This document shows, piece by piece, positions 55,123 to 63,485 of a stretch of 64,000 nt of DNA. The notes under the pieces were generated by a model. It searched no databases, was not told the DNA's origin, and saw nothing but the letters and a program-made list of their open reading frames with translations. The stretch spans positions 1 to 64,000 of the forward strand of contig NZ_JARESG010000018.1 in NCBI RefSeq assembly GCF_029076445.1. The letters are read 5' to 3'. The translations under genes were made by a program, and so were the position numbers. This DNA comes from Pseudarthrobacter naphthalenicus (GTDB lineage: Bacteria; Actinomycetota; Actinomycetes; Actinomycetales; Micrococcaceae). Position 1 is the first letter of the stretch; each line of letters starts with the position of its first letter.

Positions 55123-55935
55123 ATGGGCAAGTACTACTACCCGCCGGGCGGCCTGCCGCCGCAGACCCACCTCACCACCGAACGGGCCATCGTCACCGAG
55201 GCCTACACCGTCATTCCCAAGGGCGTCATGACGGACATTGTCACGTCCAACCTGCCCGGATTTTCCAAGACGCGCTCCTGGATCATCGCCCGTCCCATCT
55301 CCGGCTTCGCCACCACCTTCTCGCAGCTGATCGTGGAGATCGGCCCCGGCGGCGGGGCTCCCAAGGCCGAGTTTGAAGCCGGCGTGGAAGGCGTCGTCTT
55401 CGTCACCAAGGGCACGGTCAACCTGACCCTCGACGGCGAACTCCACCAGCTTGCAGAGGGCGGCTACGCCTACCTGGCCGCCGGATCCGCGTGGGGAGTG
55501 GAGAACGTCTCGGCTGACATTGTCTCGTTCCACTGGGTCCGCAAGGCCTACGAACGGCTGGAAGGCTACGAGGCCAAGTCGTTCGTCACGAGCGATCTGC
55601 ACGTGGAACCCACCTCGATGCCGGACACCAACGGTGCCTGGAAGACCACCCGCTTTGTGGATCCCGATGACTTGGCCCATGACATGCATGTGAATATCGT
55701 GACGTTCCAGCCGGGCGGGGTCATCCCGTTCCCGGAAACCCACGTGATGGAACACGGCCTGTACGTCCTGGAGGGCAAGGCCATGTACCTGCTCAACACC
55801 GACTGGGTGGAAGTGGAGGCCGGGGACTTCATGTGGCTGCGCGCCTTCTGCCCCCAGGCCTGCTACGCCGGCGGCCCCGGCCAGTTCCGCTACCTGCTCT
55901 ACAAAGACGTGAACCGGCAGGTCCGCCTCACCTAG
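55123..55935 (+). CDS. allE: (S)-Ureidoglycine aminohydrolase, double cupin
   Basis: A 270-residue bicupin that releases ammonia from ureidoglycine to give ureidoglycolate. The start MGKYYYPPGGLPPQTHL is typical of UGHY proteins. The second cupin carries the metal site: PFPETHVMEHGLYVLEGKAMY with His, Glu and His, and later FMWLRAFCPQACYAGG. AAGGAAGG precedes ATG 55123. It is the last gene of the block. Allantoinase and allantoate amidohydrolase are not in the window and must lie elsewhere. Confidence 0.9.
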   Translation: MGKYYYPPGGLPPQTHLTTERAIVTEAYTVIPKGVMTDIVTSNLPGFSKTRSWIIARPISGFATTFSQLIVEIGPGGGAPKAEFEAGVEGVVFVTKGTVNLTLDGELHQLAEGGYAYLAAGSAWGVENVSADIVSFHWVRKAYERLEGYEAKSFVTSDLHVEPTSMPDTNGAWKTTRFVDPDDLAHDMHVNIVTFQPGGVIPFPETHVMEHGLYVLEGKAMYLLNTDWVEVEAGDFMWLRAFCPQACYAGGPGQFRYLLYKDVNRQVRLT

Positions 55936-56096
55936 CAGCGTCCCGCGACTCACCGGCGCGCCTGAAACGGGGCACTTCGACACGGACACACCGGCTGCTG
56001 ACTCCACATACGACGACGACCCGGCCAAAATGCCCCGCGACGGCTGTGTGGCGGCACTGAAATTTTCGCACTGTCCCTGGGAAGCCGGGAGGGTTC

Positions 56097-56870
56097 CTAG
56101 GAAGCCCGTAGGCGGCCCAGGCAGTAGTCCTTGGCGAAGTGACGGACGTGCCGGGGCAGCCGCGGATACACCAGCGCGGACCAGCGGGTGGTGAGGTCGA
56201 ACAGGCGGCGGTGGCGCTCACTCCAGGGCAGCCCGTAACCGCGCCGCAGGTGATCGGGCAGGAGGCCTGCGGTGATGAACCGGATGAGCGGCATGCTCAT
56301 CCGGAGCCAGAGCGGGCCGGTTGGCGGGTAGAGCAGGTCGCGGCCTACCCGGATGGCCACGCCGTCCAGCTCAAGGGACCGCAGCCGCGGGTACCAGTAC
56401 GTCCTGAACGCTGCCCGGTCCGGCGGCCACAGACCCGCCGGCAGCTGTAGGACCGTGCCGAGCTTGGCGTACTCCTGGTACATCAACTCGGCGGACTCTT
56501 CATCCAAGGGGCCATAGATCTTGTCGTAGATGATGACCGCGGTGTCGTAGAGGGTCGCCACCACCCACAGCTGGGCCTGGGCGTCGAAGGCGCTGTAGCC
56601 GCGGGAGCCTGCGTCGGAGGTCCCGCGCACGGGGCCATGCGCTTTGTTCACGCTGCGGCGCACCGCGGCGACCTGCGCGTCGGTGCCGTACCGCACCGCG
56701 TAAACGTAGGTGATGGTGGCCCGGAAGCGGTCGAACGGCCGGGTGGCAAAGTCGCTGTGTTCGGCCACTCCGTGGCCAACCGCCGGATTGGCGATCTGGA
56801 GCAAAATGGCGCGGCCGGCCCCCGCGAGCAGAACGCCTTCCGCTCCGATGTCAGCCACGTTGCGCACCAT
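56097..56870 (-). CDS. MpaB-family (DUF2236) oxygenase-like protein
   Basis: A 257-residue protein of the DUF2236 / rubber-oxygenase-MpaB group. GAGRAILLQIANPAVGHGVAEHSDF near the N-terminus, FRATITYVYAVRYG, and DAQAQLWVVATLYDTA are family blocks; the histidine in VGHGVAEHS and a later one are candidate heme or metal ligands. Actinobacteria carry many members, most without known substrate. The start is uncertain among clustered GTG/ATG codons (56876, 56870). It lies just beyond the broken kinase on the same strand and may be transcribed with the polyol operon. Confidence 0.83.
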   Translation of the reverse strand: MVRNVADIGAEGVLLAGAGRAILLQIANPAVGHGVAEHSDFATRPFDRFRATITYVYAVRYGTDAQVAAVRRSVNKAHGPVRGTSDAGSRGYSAFDAQAQLWVVATLYDTAVIIYDKIYGPLDEESAELMYQEYAKLGTVLQLPAGLWPPDRAAFRTYWYPRLRSLELDGVAIRVGRDLLYPPTGPLWLRMSMPLIRFITAGLLPDHLRRGYGLPWSERHRRLFDLTTRWSALVYPRLPRHVRHFAKDYCLGRLRAS

Positions 56871-56922
56871 CACCACACGATACCCACAATGCCCGCGGGC
56901 GGTACAGGAGCGGGGGTAGCCG

Positions 56923-57843
56923 CTACTCGGCGTCGTGATCCGTTAGGTGGCCTGCCGCGGCACGGTTGGCGTAGGCGGCGAGCGCCTGCAGGTCCTCCCC
57001 GGTCAGGGCACGCAGCCGTGCCCGGCCGGCAGCGCCAAGTGCTGCGAGCTGATCCAGGCCGGAGATGAGCGCCGCCATAAAGGAGTCCCCCCGCTCCGAC
57101 GGTGTCAGCCACGGCGACGGGTTCGGCTGCCAGCTCCACCTTTACGTTGCGTGATAGGAGGACCGGACCGGCGGCACCCCGGGTCATGGCCACAATTGCG
57201 GGGCCGAGTTCCAGCCACGCAGCCAGGGTTGCCGCCGGCGGCCGGTCAGGATAGAGCCAGGCCAGGTCTTCGTCGCTGGCTTTGACGATGTGGCTGGCGG
57301 CCACGAAGCGTTCCGCGCGCGCGCCGCCACCGCATCAGGGCCAAGCGCCGGCCGGCAATTCGGGTCGTAACTGATGCTGGCGTGCTCCGCTGCTGCGGAC
57401 AGGAGTGCGAGCGCGGCCTGGTCGCCGGGTGCAACCGTGGCGGCAATCGACCCCGTATGGACATGGCGGGAACGCTGCACCGCCTCCAAGGCAGGAAGGG
57501 CTGCCCCGTTGATGTCCCAGCTGATGTTGAACGCATAGGAGGCACCGCCGTCGGGACCCAGCGTGGCGGTGGCCGTCGACGTCGGTGCGCTGCCGCCCCT
57601 GATCGCGGTGACGCCGTTGGCGTTCAGGTGCCCTTCGATCAGCTCACCGAAGGGGTCCCCGGCGTAGTGCGTCACGAGCTTGGTCTCCAGGCCAAGGCGG
57701 GCAGCGCCCACCGCCACATTCAGCGGGCTCCCGCCAGGGTACGCCTGCGTGGAAGTCTCGTGCGTGGAAGTCTCCTCGCCCGGCGCCCGCCGGTGCGGGT
57801 CGACGATGATGTCCATCAGGGATTCACCAATGACCGTGATCAT
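56923..57843 (-). pseudogene. PfkB-family sugar kinase with two frameshifts
   Basis: Fructokinase-like kinase interrupted twice. The N-terminal part reads cleanly (ITVIGESLMDIIVDP; AYPGGSPLNVAVGAARLG) to about 57326. There a CG-dinucleotide run (57314-57323) is two bases too long, and the frame moves. The middle part continues as RFVAASHIVKASDEDLAWLYPD to ADTVGAG. A run of six C (57087-57092) is then one base too long, exactly in the catalytic GAGD motif. The third part, DSFMAALISGLDQL to the stop at 56923, is back in the first frame. Corrected, the product is 305 residues. It may be a real pseudogene or two assembly errors. It starts one base after the dehydrogenase stop. Confidence 0.85.
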
Positions 57844-57844
57844 G

Positions 57845-58921
57845 TCAACGGCCCGGGTAAACGACGGCCTTGAGCTGGCCCGCCTGCTTGCCCGCTTTCA
57901 GGGCTTCCTCAGACTCGGCGAGGGTGAATTTGCCGGTCACCAGGATGTCCAGGTCCACTTTTCCGTCGGCGATCAGTTGGATCGCCAGCGGCCAGGTGTT
58001 GGTGTAGCGGAAGACACCGGAAAGCCAGATCTCCCGGTTCTGGATATACGAGACGGGCAGCTCGACGTCGTCCGCCCCCAACCCAACCAGGATCACCCGG
58101 CCCGCAGGGCCTACGGCCTTGATCCCGGACCGGACGGCCTGCGGGGCGCCGGACGCGTCGATGAACGCGTCGACGTCGAGTCCCTCCACGCTGTCCGTCT
58201 TGGCGTTCAGGGCGTGTGTTGCGCCGTGCCGCAGGGCGAACTCGAGCCGGTCCTCGGCAATGTCGCTGATGTAGATTTCCGTTGCCCCGAAGGCCCGGGC
58301 GGCCTGGGCGGCCTGGGCGGCGATGATGCCGATGGGGCCGGCGCCGGCGATCAGGACGCGGCTGCCGGGCTTGATTTCGGCGCGTTCGCAGGCCCAGAGC
58401 CCCACCGAGAGCGGTTCGATGAGAGCTGCTGCCTCGTCGCTGACATTGTCCGGGATGTCGAAGGCGAAGTCGGACTGGATGGTCACGTACTCGGCGAACG
58501 CGCCGTCGATCGGCGGGGTGGCGTAGAACTCGATGTCCGGGCAGAGGTTGTAGCGGCCGGCCTTGCACTGTTTGCAGGTCCGGCAGGGGCGCTGGGGCTC
58601 GACGGCGACGCGCCTGCCGATGCGGCCCGGATCAACGGCGCTTCCGACGGCGGCGATTCGGCCGGAGAGTTCGTGGCCGAGGATCAGCGGGTGGTCCACC
58701 ACGTAGGGGCCTATCCGGCCGTGCTCATAGTAGTGGACGTCGCTGCCGCAGACGCCGACGGCGGCGACCTGCACCAGGACCTGGTCGGCGTCGAGGTGCG
58801 GGACGGGCAGGGTTTCCATTGCCATGTCACCCTGGCATTTCAGGATGTTGGCGCGCATGGTTGTTGGCAGCGCGGGGTGTGCGTGGGCCGACGACGGGGC
58901 GTGGGTGGCTGAGGTGTTCAT
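57845..58921 (-). CDS. Zinc-dependent polyol dehydrogenase (sorbitol/xylitol type)
   Basis: A 358-residue medium-chain dehydrogenase. The catalytic zinc site is in GVCGSDVHYYEHG (Cys58) and LILGHELSG (His83, Glu84), and the structural zinc cysteines are in CRTCKQCKAGRYNLC. The NAD-binding fold is VLIAGAGPIGIIAAQAA. It oxidises a sugar alcohol to a ketose, which the next gene product, a PfkB kinase, would phosphorylate. AAAGGA before the ATG supports 58921; an internal ATG at residue 22 matches the usual family start. It follows the permease gene by 36 bases. Confidence 0.92.
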   Translation of the reverse strand: MNTSATHAPSSAHAHPALPTTMRANILKCQGDMAMETLPVPHLDADQVLVQVAAVGVCGSDVHYYEHGRIGPYVVDHPLILGHELSGRIAAVGSAVDPGRIGRRVAVEPQRPCRTCKQCKAGRYNLCPDIEFYATPPIDGAFAEYVTIQSDFAFDIPDNVSDEAAALIEPLSVGLWACERAEIKPGSRVLIAGAGPIGIIAAQAAQAARAFGATEIYISDIAEDRLEFALRHGATHALNAKTDSVEGLDVDAFIDASGAPQAVRSGIKAVGPAGRVILVGLGADDVELPVSYIQNREIWLSGVFRYTNTWPLAIQLIADGKVDLDILVTGKFTLAESEEALKAGKQAGQLKAVVYPGR

Positions 58922-58957
58922 GGGAGTAATCCTTTAGATATTCGAGAGTGGACGGCG

Positions 58958-59886
58958 TTACTTCACGGCACCGAGGGACAGCCCCTGGACCAGCTTGTCC
59001 TGGGCGGCGAACCCGGCGAACAGCACCGGCAGCGAGATGACGACGGCGGCGGCGCAGACCTTCGCGAGGAAGAGGCCCTCACCGGAGACAAAGCCGGTAA
59101 GGAAGACCGGGGCTGTGCCGGCCACTACTCCGGTGAGGACCCGGGCCAGGAGGAGTTCGTTCCAGCTGAAGATGAAGCAGATCAGGGCGGTGGCCGCGAT
59201 CCCGGGCATTGCCACGGGGGCCACCACTTTGCGGAGTGTCAGGAGCAGTCCGGTACCGTCGATCTGAGCAGCCTCGAGCATTTCCGCCGGGACTTCGGCG
59301 AGGAAGGACCGCATCATCCAGACCGCGATGGGCAGGTTCATGGAGGTGTACATCAGGATCAGGAACCAGATATTGTCCAGCGCTCCCACCGTCCTGGCGA
59401 AGAGGTAGAGCGGCAGGATCGCAGCCACCACCGGCATCATTTTGGTGGAGAGGAAGAAGAACATCACATCCGTCCACTTCTTCACCGGCCGGATGGACAG
59501 GGCGTAGGCCGCCGGGATGGCCAGGACCAGGACAAGGACCGTGGACAGGATCGAGGCGGTGGCGGAGTTGATCAGCGAGGGCCACGGGCTGACGCCGGAG
59601 GTTTCCCCGAGAACTCCCGGTACGCGTCGAGGGTGAGGTTCGCGGCGATGGACGGCGGGTTCGTGGCTGCGTCCGTCTCGGAGTGGAAGGAGGTCAGGAT
59701 CATCCAGACCACCGGAGAGGCGAACAGCAGGGCGAGCAGCCAGGCCGCGAGGCCGGCGGCGGTGTTGTTGCGGGTGGGGTCCATGCGTGACTTGCTGCGC
59801 TTGCGGGTGCCGGGGTTCAGGGAGATCCCTGATGCGGACCGGGCTGAGCCTGTGTTGCGGGGTGCGGCAGGACTGAGCGTGCTCAT
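58958..59886 (-). pseudogene. Carbohydrate ABC transporter permease 2, one frameshift
   Basis: The gene starts at ATG 59886 (MSTLSPAAPRNTGSARS) and has hydrophobic helices in both halves. At 59605-59608 a C-run is one base short; without that base the frame jumps from YREFSG to ETSGVSPWPSLINS. The rest is a normal binding-protein-dependent permease, with the EAA-type loop EMLEAAQIDGTGLLLTLRKVV and a closing QDKLVQGLSLGAVK. Corrected, it would be 309 residues. As with the kinase downstream, a sequencing or assembly error and a real mutation are both possible. It overlaps permease 1 by four bases. Confidence 0.85.
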
Positions 59887-60851
59887 CGTGCTGCCTCCTT
59901 CTTGAAGAGCGAGAATACGGTGCGGAGGGCGAAAGTCGCCACGATGATGGTGCCGATGACCACCACGACGCCGGCCGCGGAGGCCAGGCCGTACTCGTTG
60001 GCAAAGTAGAACGTCTGGTAGATGGCGTACGGCAGGTTGGCAGTGCCCAGTCCGCCGGCGGTGAGGGTGAAGACGGCGTCGAAGTTCTGCACGATGTAGA
60101 TGGCTCCGAGCAGGCCGCCCAGCTCCAGGTACTGGCGCAGGTGGGGCAGCGTCAGGTGCCGGAAGATCGCCCAGGGTGTGGCGCCGTCCATCTGCGCTGC
60201 TTCCACGGTGTCCATGGGACGTGACTGCAGGCCCGCGAGCAGGATGAGCATCATGAACGGGGTCCACTGCCACACCAGCGAGATGATCACGGCCATCAGG
60301 AGTGCCTGTGAGAGCAGGTCCAGCTGGGGCGGTGTCACGCTGCCGAAGAGTGACCAGATCCAGGTCAGGATGCCGTTGATCAGGCCGTAGGTGGGGTTGA
60401 GCAGGGCGTGCTTCCAGATGAGGGCCGCCGCAACGGGGACCACCAGGAACAGTGCGATCAGCAGGGTCCGGGCCAGGCCCCTGCCAATGAACTTTTTGTC
60501 CAGCAGCAGGGCAAGGCCCAGGCCGATGAGCAGGCTGGCCAGTACCACTGCCACGGTGAGGAGGATGGTGGTGAAGATCGCCTGGCGCATGTCCGGGTCG
60601 GTGAGGACCGTGGCGTAGTTCTCCAGTCCGGCAAAGGCGGTCTTGCCAGGGCTCAGGCTGTTCCAGTTCAGGAACGAGATGATCAGCGTCACCACGAACG
60701 GAAGCTGGGTGACAACGATGAGGAAGATCAGGGCCGGGAGCAGCGGTGCACGCCGGGCCCAGGCCAGGGCGCGTTCGCGCGATTTGGCAGTTCGTGCGGG
60801 TTTGGCTGCGGTGTGTCCCGGGCGGGAGATGCGCGCCGTTGCGGTAGTCAT
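59883..60851 (-). CDS. Carbohydrate ABC transporter permease 1
   Basis: A 322-residue inner-membrane permease with six helices after a basic N-terminus. The EAA loop for ATPase contact is DTVEAAQMDGATPWAIFRHLTLP. It pairs with permease 2 and the binding lipoprotein to import a sugar or polyol. No ATPase gene is in the operon; actinobacterial transporters of this type usually share one MsiK-like ATPase encoded elsewhere. The gene is intact and overlaps permease 2 (ATGA). Confidence 0.93.
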   Translation of the reverse strand: MTTATARISRPGHTAAKPARTAKSRERALAWARRAPLLPALIFLIVVTQLPFVVTLIISFLNWNSLSPGKTAFAGLENYATVLTDPDMRQAIFTTILLTVAVVLASLLIGLGLALLLDKKFIGRGLARTLLIALFLVVPVAAALIWKHALLNPTYGLINGILTWIWSLFGSVTPPQLDLLSQALLMAVIISLVWQWTPFMMLILLAGLQSRPMDTVEAAQMDGATPWAIFRHLTLPHLRQYLELGGLLGAIYIVQNFDAVFTLTAGGLGTANLPYAIYQTFYFANEYGLASAAGVVVVIGTIIVATFALRTVFSLFKKEAAR

Positions 60852-60877
60852 GAGGTTCTCCTGCGGTTCGGTTACTG

Positions 60878-62224
60878 CTACTTGTACTTATTGCCGATTT
60901 TTTGGGCGGCTTCCTGGCCCTTGGCCAACGCATCGGCCACGGTGCCTTGGCCTGCGATGGCGGAGCTGACGCCCTGGGACACATTGGTGCCGAGGGCCGC
61001 GAACTCCGGGATGCCGAAGAATTGGATTCCGACGGCGGGACGCGGCTGGGTGCCGGGGTTTTTCGGGTCAGCGTTTTCAATGGCGAAGCGTTCGGCCTGG
61101 AAGAACGGCGCCGCCTTCTGGAATTCGGCATTCTCATAGGTGGAGATGCGCTTGCCGGAAGGAACTTTCGCCCAACCGAGCTTGGCGGCCACGAGTTCCT
61201 CGTACTTCTTTGAGCTCGCCCAGGTGATGAATTTGCCGGCAGCATCCTGTTTCCTGGAGGCGGCCTGGACGGCCCAGGACCAGGTCCACAGCCAGCCGGA
61301 GGACTTGGTCTCCTTGACCGGCGCCTGGGCGTAGCCCATCTTCCCCTTCACAGGGGATGTAACGGCTTCCAGGGCGCCGGCGGCAGAGGTGGCGTCGTAC
61401 CACATGGCCACTTTGCTCTGGCTCATGTTGTTGAGGCATTCGGTGAAGCCTGCCTGCGCGGCGCCCGCTTCACCATGCTCGCGGACCAGCTTGGTGTAGA
61501 ACTCCACGGCGGCCGTAAATTCGGGGCTATTGACCTTTGCGTTCCAGTCCTTGTCGAACCACGTGCCTCCGAAGGTGTTCACCACGGTGGTCAACGGGGC
61601 GAAGACCTGGCCCCAGCCCGGCTGGCCGCGCAGGCAGATGCCCTTCATACCCGGGGCCGCGCCGTCCACCTTCGCGGCGATGTCCGCCACCTGATCCCAG
61701 GTGGGTTTTTCCGGCATGGTGAGGCCTTTGGCTTCCAGGATGTCCTTCCGGTACATGAGGAAGGACGATTCGCCGTAGAAGGGTTCGCCGTACAGCTTGC
61801 CGTCCGTGCCGGTAAGGGATGCCGTGTAGGCCGGCAGGATGTCGCCCTGGTCAAACCCGGCGTCCGCGGCCACATGGTCCAGCGGTGCGAGCCAACCGTT
61901 GGCGGAGTAGAACGGGATCTCATAGTTGGATAGCGAGGCGACGTCGTACTGGCCGGCCTGGCTGGAAAACTCCTGGCTGATCTTCGCGCGGACATCGTTC
62001 TCAGGCAGGATGGTGTAGTTGACCCGGACGCCGGTTTCCTTGGTGAAGTTCTCAGCGGTGAGCCGCTGCAGGTCCTCCATCTGGGGGTTGTTCACCATCA
62101 GCACATTGATGCTGTTCGGGTCTCCGGCGGCGTTGCCTCCGCCGGCGCCGGCACAGGCCGTGGCGCTCAGGGCGATGCACAAAGCACCGGCGGCGAGGGT
62201 CGCAGCGCGCATTTTTGGGCGCAT
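60878..62224 (-). CDS. Sugar/polyol-binding lipoprotein of an ABC transporter
   Basis: A 448-residue extracellular solute-binding protein. The signal peptide ends in the lipobox LSATAC with Cys24 as lipid anchor, followed by a Gly/Ala linker. The mature part has the family-1 binding-protein pattern (NYTILPENDVRAKIS, GKLYGEPFYGESSFLMYRKD), like sorbitol/mannitol-binding SmoE proteins. AAAGGAG lies before the ATG. It is the first gene of the operon, with AraC-type repeats 54 bases upstream. Confidence 0.92.
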   Translation of the reverse strand: MRPKMRAATLAAGALCIALSATACAGAGGGNAAGDPNSINVLMVNNPQMEDLQRLTAENFTKETGVRVNYTILPENDVRAKISQEFSSQAGQYDVASLSNYEIPFYSANGWLAPLDHVAADAGFDQGDILPAYTASLTGTDGKLYGEPFYGESSFLMYRKDILEAKGLTMPEKPTWDQVADIAAKVDGAAPGMKGICLRGQPGWGQVFAPLTTVVNTFGGTWFDKDWNAKVNSPEFTAAVEFYTKLVREHGEAGAAQAGFTECLNNMSQSKVAMWYDATSAAGALEAVTSPVKGKMGYAQAPVKETKSSGWLWTWSWAVQAASRKQDAAGKFITWASSKKYEELVAAKLGWAKVPSGKRISTYENAEFQKAAPFFQAERFAIENADPKNPGTQPRPAVGIQFFGIPEFAALGTNVSQGVSSAIAGQGTVADALAKGQEAAQKIGNKYK

Positions 62225-62277
62225 TGAGGACTCCTTTGTTCTTGAGGGGGTGTACAGCCTTCCGGTGCGTCGACTGC

Positions 62278-62328
62278 TTTATCGACGTACCGGCTTTAGC
62301 GGCATACGGCGTTTATCGGCATATGGGC
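62278..62328. promoter_or_regulatory. Three 17-bp direct repeats, probable AraC activator sites
   Basis: Units starting at 62278, 62295 and 62312 share TTTAkCGrCrTAC-GG with a constant 17-base period. Direct repeats of this size are the usual target form of AraC-family activators. They lie between the polyol operon and the divergent AraC gene, closer to the operon (about 54 bases from its start). The remainder of the 309-base gap (62329-62533) is less GC-rich near 62425-62450, where the AraC promoter may lie. Confidence 0.7.
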
Positions 62329-62533
62329 TGCGGGGCCGGCTATCCGGAATTCCGATGGGCCGCTGCTGGTCTTCCTCAACTGTAGGGGTGTGGGATAGGG
62401 CACAACTAGCGCCGTGGATGCCTGTTTCTGATACAAATTTTCCCTACCGGACGGTGCGCCGCTGGCGCTACTCTGGGAAGGCACCCCGCAGTGCTGTCCA
62501 TTTTTCATAACCTCGGATGCCGGGAGTACACGC

Positions 62534-63457
62534 ATGAGCACGGCAGTTCCCACCGACGGAGCCACAGCCAGGCTGGCCGAAAGGTTGCTGGGGATGCGTG
62601 CCAGCAGGGAGGTCATCCCGCCCGACCCCAACCATTCGGTCCGGTGGCATGAGCACGACTACCCCACCGCGGCGGCCCGCTGGAACTACCACCCGGAATT
62701 TGGGATTCATTTGATCCGGAAGGGCACCGGCAAGTTCATCGTGGGGGACCACATCGGCACCTTCGAGGCCGGGCATGTTTCCCTGGTGGGATCGGGGTTG
62801 CCCCACGACTGGGTGAGCGATCTTGAACCCGGTGAGGTCATTGAGGGCAGGGACGCGCTGATCCAGTTCGATGGCAAGTGGGTGGAGCAGACCGCTGAGC
62901 TTGTTCCGGAACTGGCCGAGGTCAAGCCCCTGCTGGAGCAGTCGGCACGCGGGATTGAGTTCCTGGGCCGCACCGCTGAGGCCGCGGCGGCTGCTATTGA
63001 AGCCATGGGGGTTTCCAGCGGGCTGGCCCGGCTGCACCATCTTATGGAACTGTTTGCGGTGCTTTCGCGCGCGCCGGAGGAAGAGCGCCGCTACCTGGCG
63101 GAAGACTGGTTCAGGCCACAGCTGGACGGCCAGGCTGCTGCCGTGGTGGATATCGTCCTCGAGTATGTCTTCAGTAACCATGCCGGCAACGTGAAGATGG
63201 CCGAGGCGGCGGCCTTGGTGGGCATGCCTGAACCGACATTTTCCAAATACTTCAAACGCGCCACGGGGCAGAACTTCAGCGACCTGGTCCGCAAGCTTCG
63301 GCTCGCCCACGCCCGCCGCCTGCTGGAGCACAGCGACAAGGCAGTCTCGGACGTTTGCTACGAAGTGGGGTTTTCCAACCTGTCCAACTTCAATAGGCAC
63401 TTCCTCAATGACGCCGGTGAAACGCCCCGCCAGTACCGGCAGCGGACGCGCGGCTGA
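62534..63457 (+). CDS. AraC-family regulator of the polyol operon
   Basis: A 307-residue regulator. The N-terminal half is a cupin ligand domain (HPEFGIHLIRKGTGKFIVGDHI, residues about 54-75). The C-terminal 100 residues hold two helix-turn-helix motifs, the first with NHAGNVKMAEAAALVGMPEPTFSKYF and the second with VSDVCYEVGFSNLSNFNRHF. It is divergent from the ABC transporter operon and most likely activates it when the imported polyol is present. The direct repeats in between are the expected target. Confidence 0.92.
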   Translation: MSTAVPTDGATARLAERLLGMRASREVIPPDPNHSVRWHEHDYPTAAARWNYHPEFGIHLIRKGTGKFIVGDHIGTFEAGHVSLVGSGLPHDWVSDLEPGEVIEGRDALIQFDGKWVEQTAELVPELAEVKPLLEQSARGIEFLGRTAEAAAAAIEAMGVSSGLARLHHLMELFAVLSRAPEEERRYLAEDWFRPQLDGQAAAVVDIVLEYVFSNHAGNVKMAEAAALVGMPEPTFSKYFKRATGQNFSDLVRKLRLAHARRLLEHSDKAVSDVCYEVGFSNLSNFNRHFLNDAGETPRQYRQRTRG

Positions 63458-63485
63458 CAACGCAGGGTCAGGTCCAGGGCTAGTG

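Noticed and set aside
55936..56096. CGGGGCA / TGCCCCG inverted arms between allE and the MpaB gene
   Set aside because: The arms are about 56 bases apart and short; not convincing as a terminator or operator.
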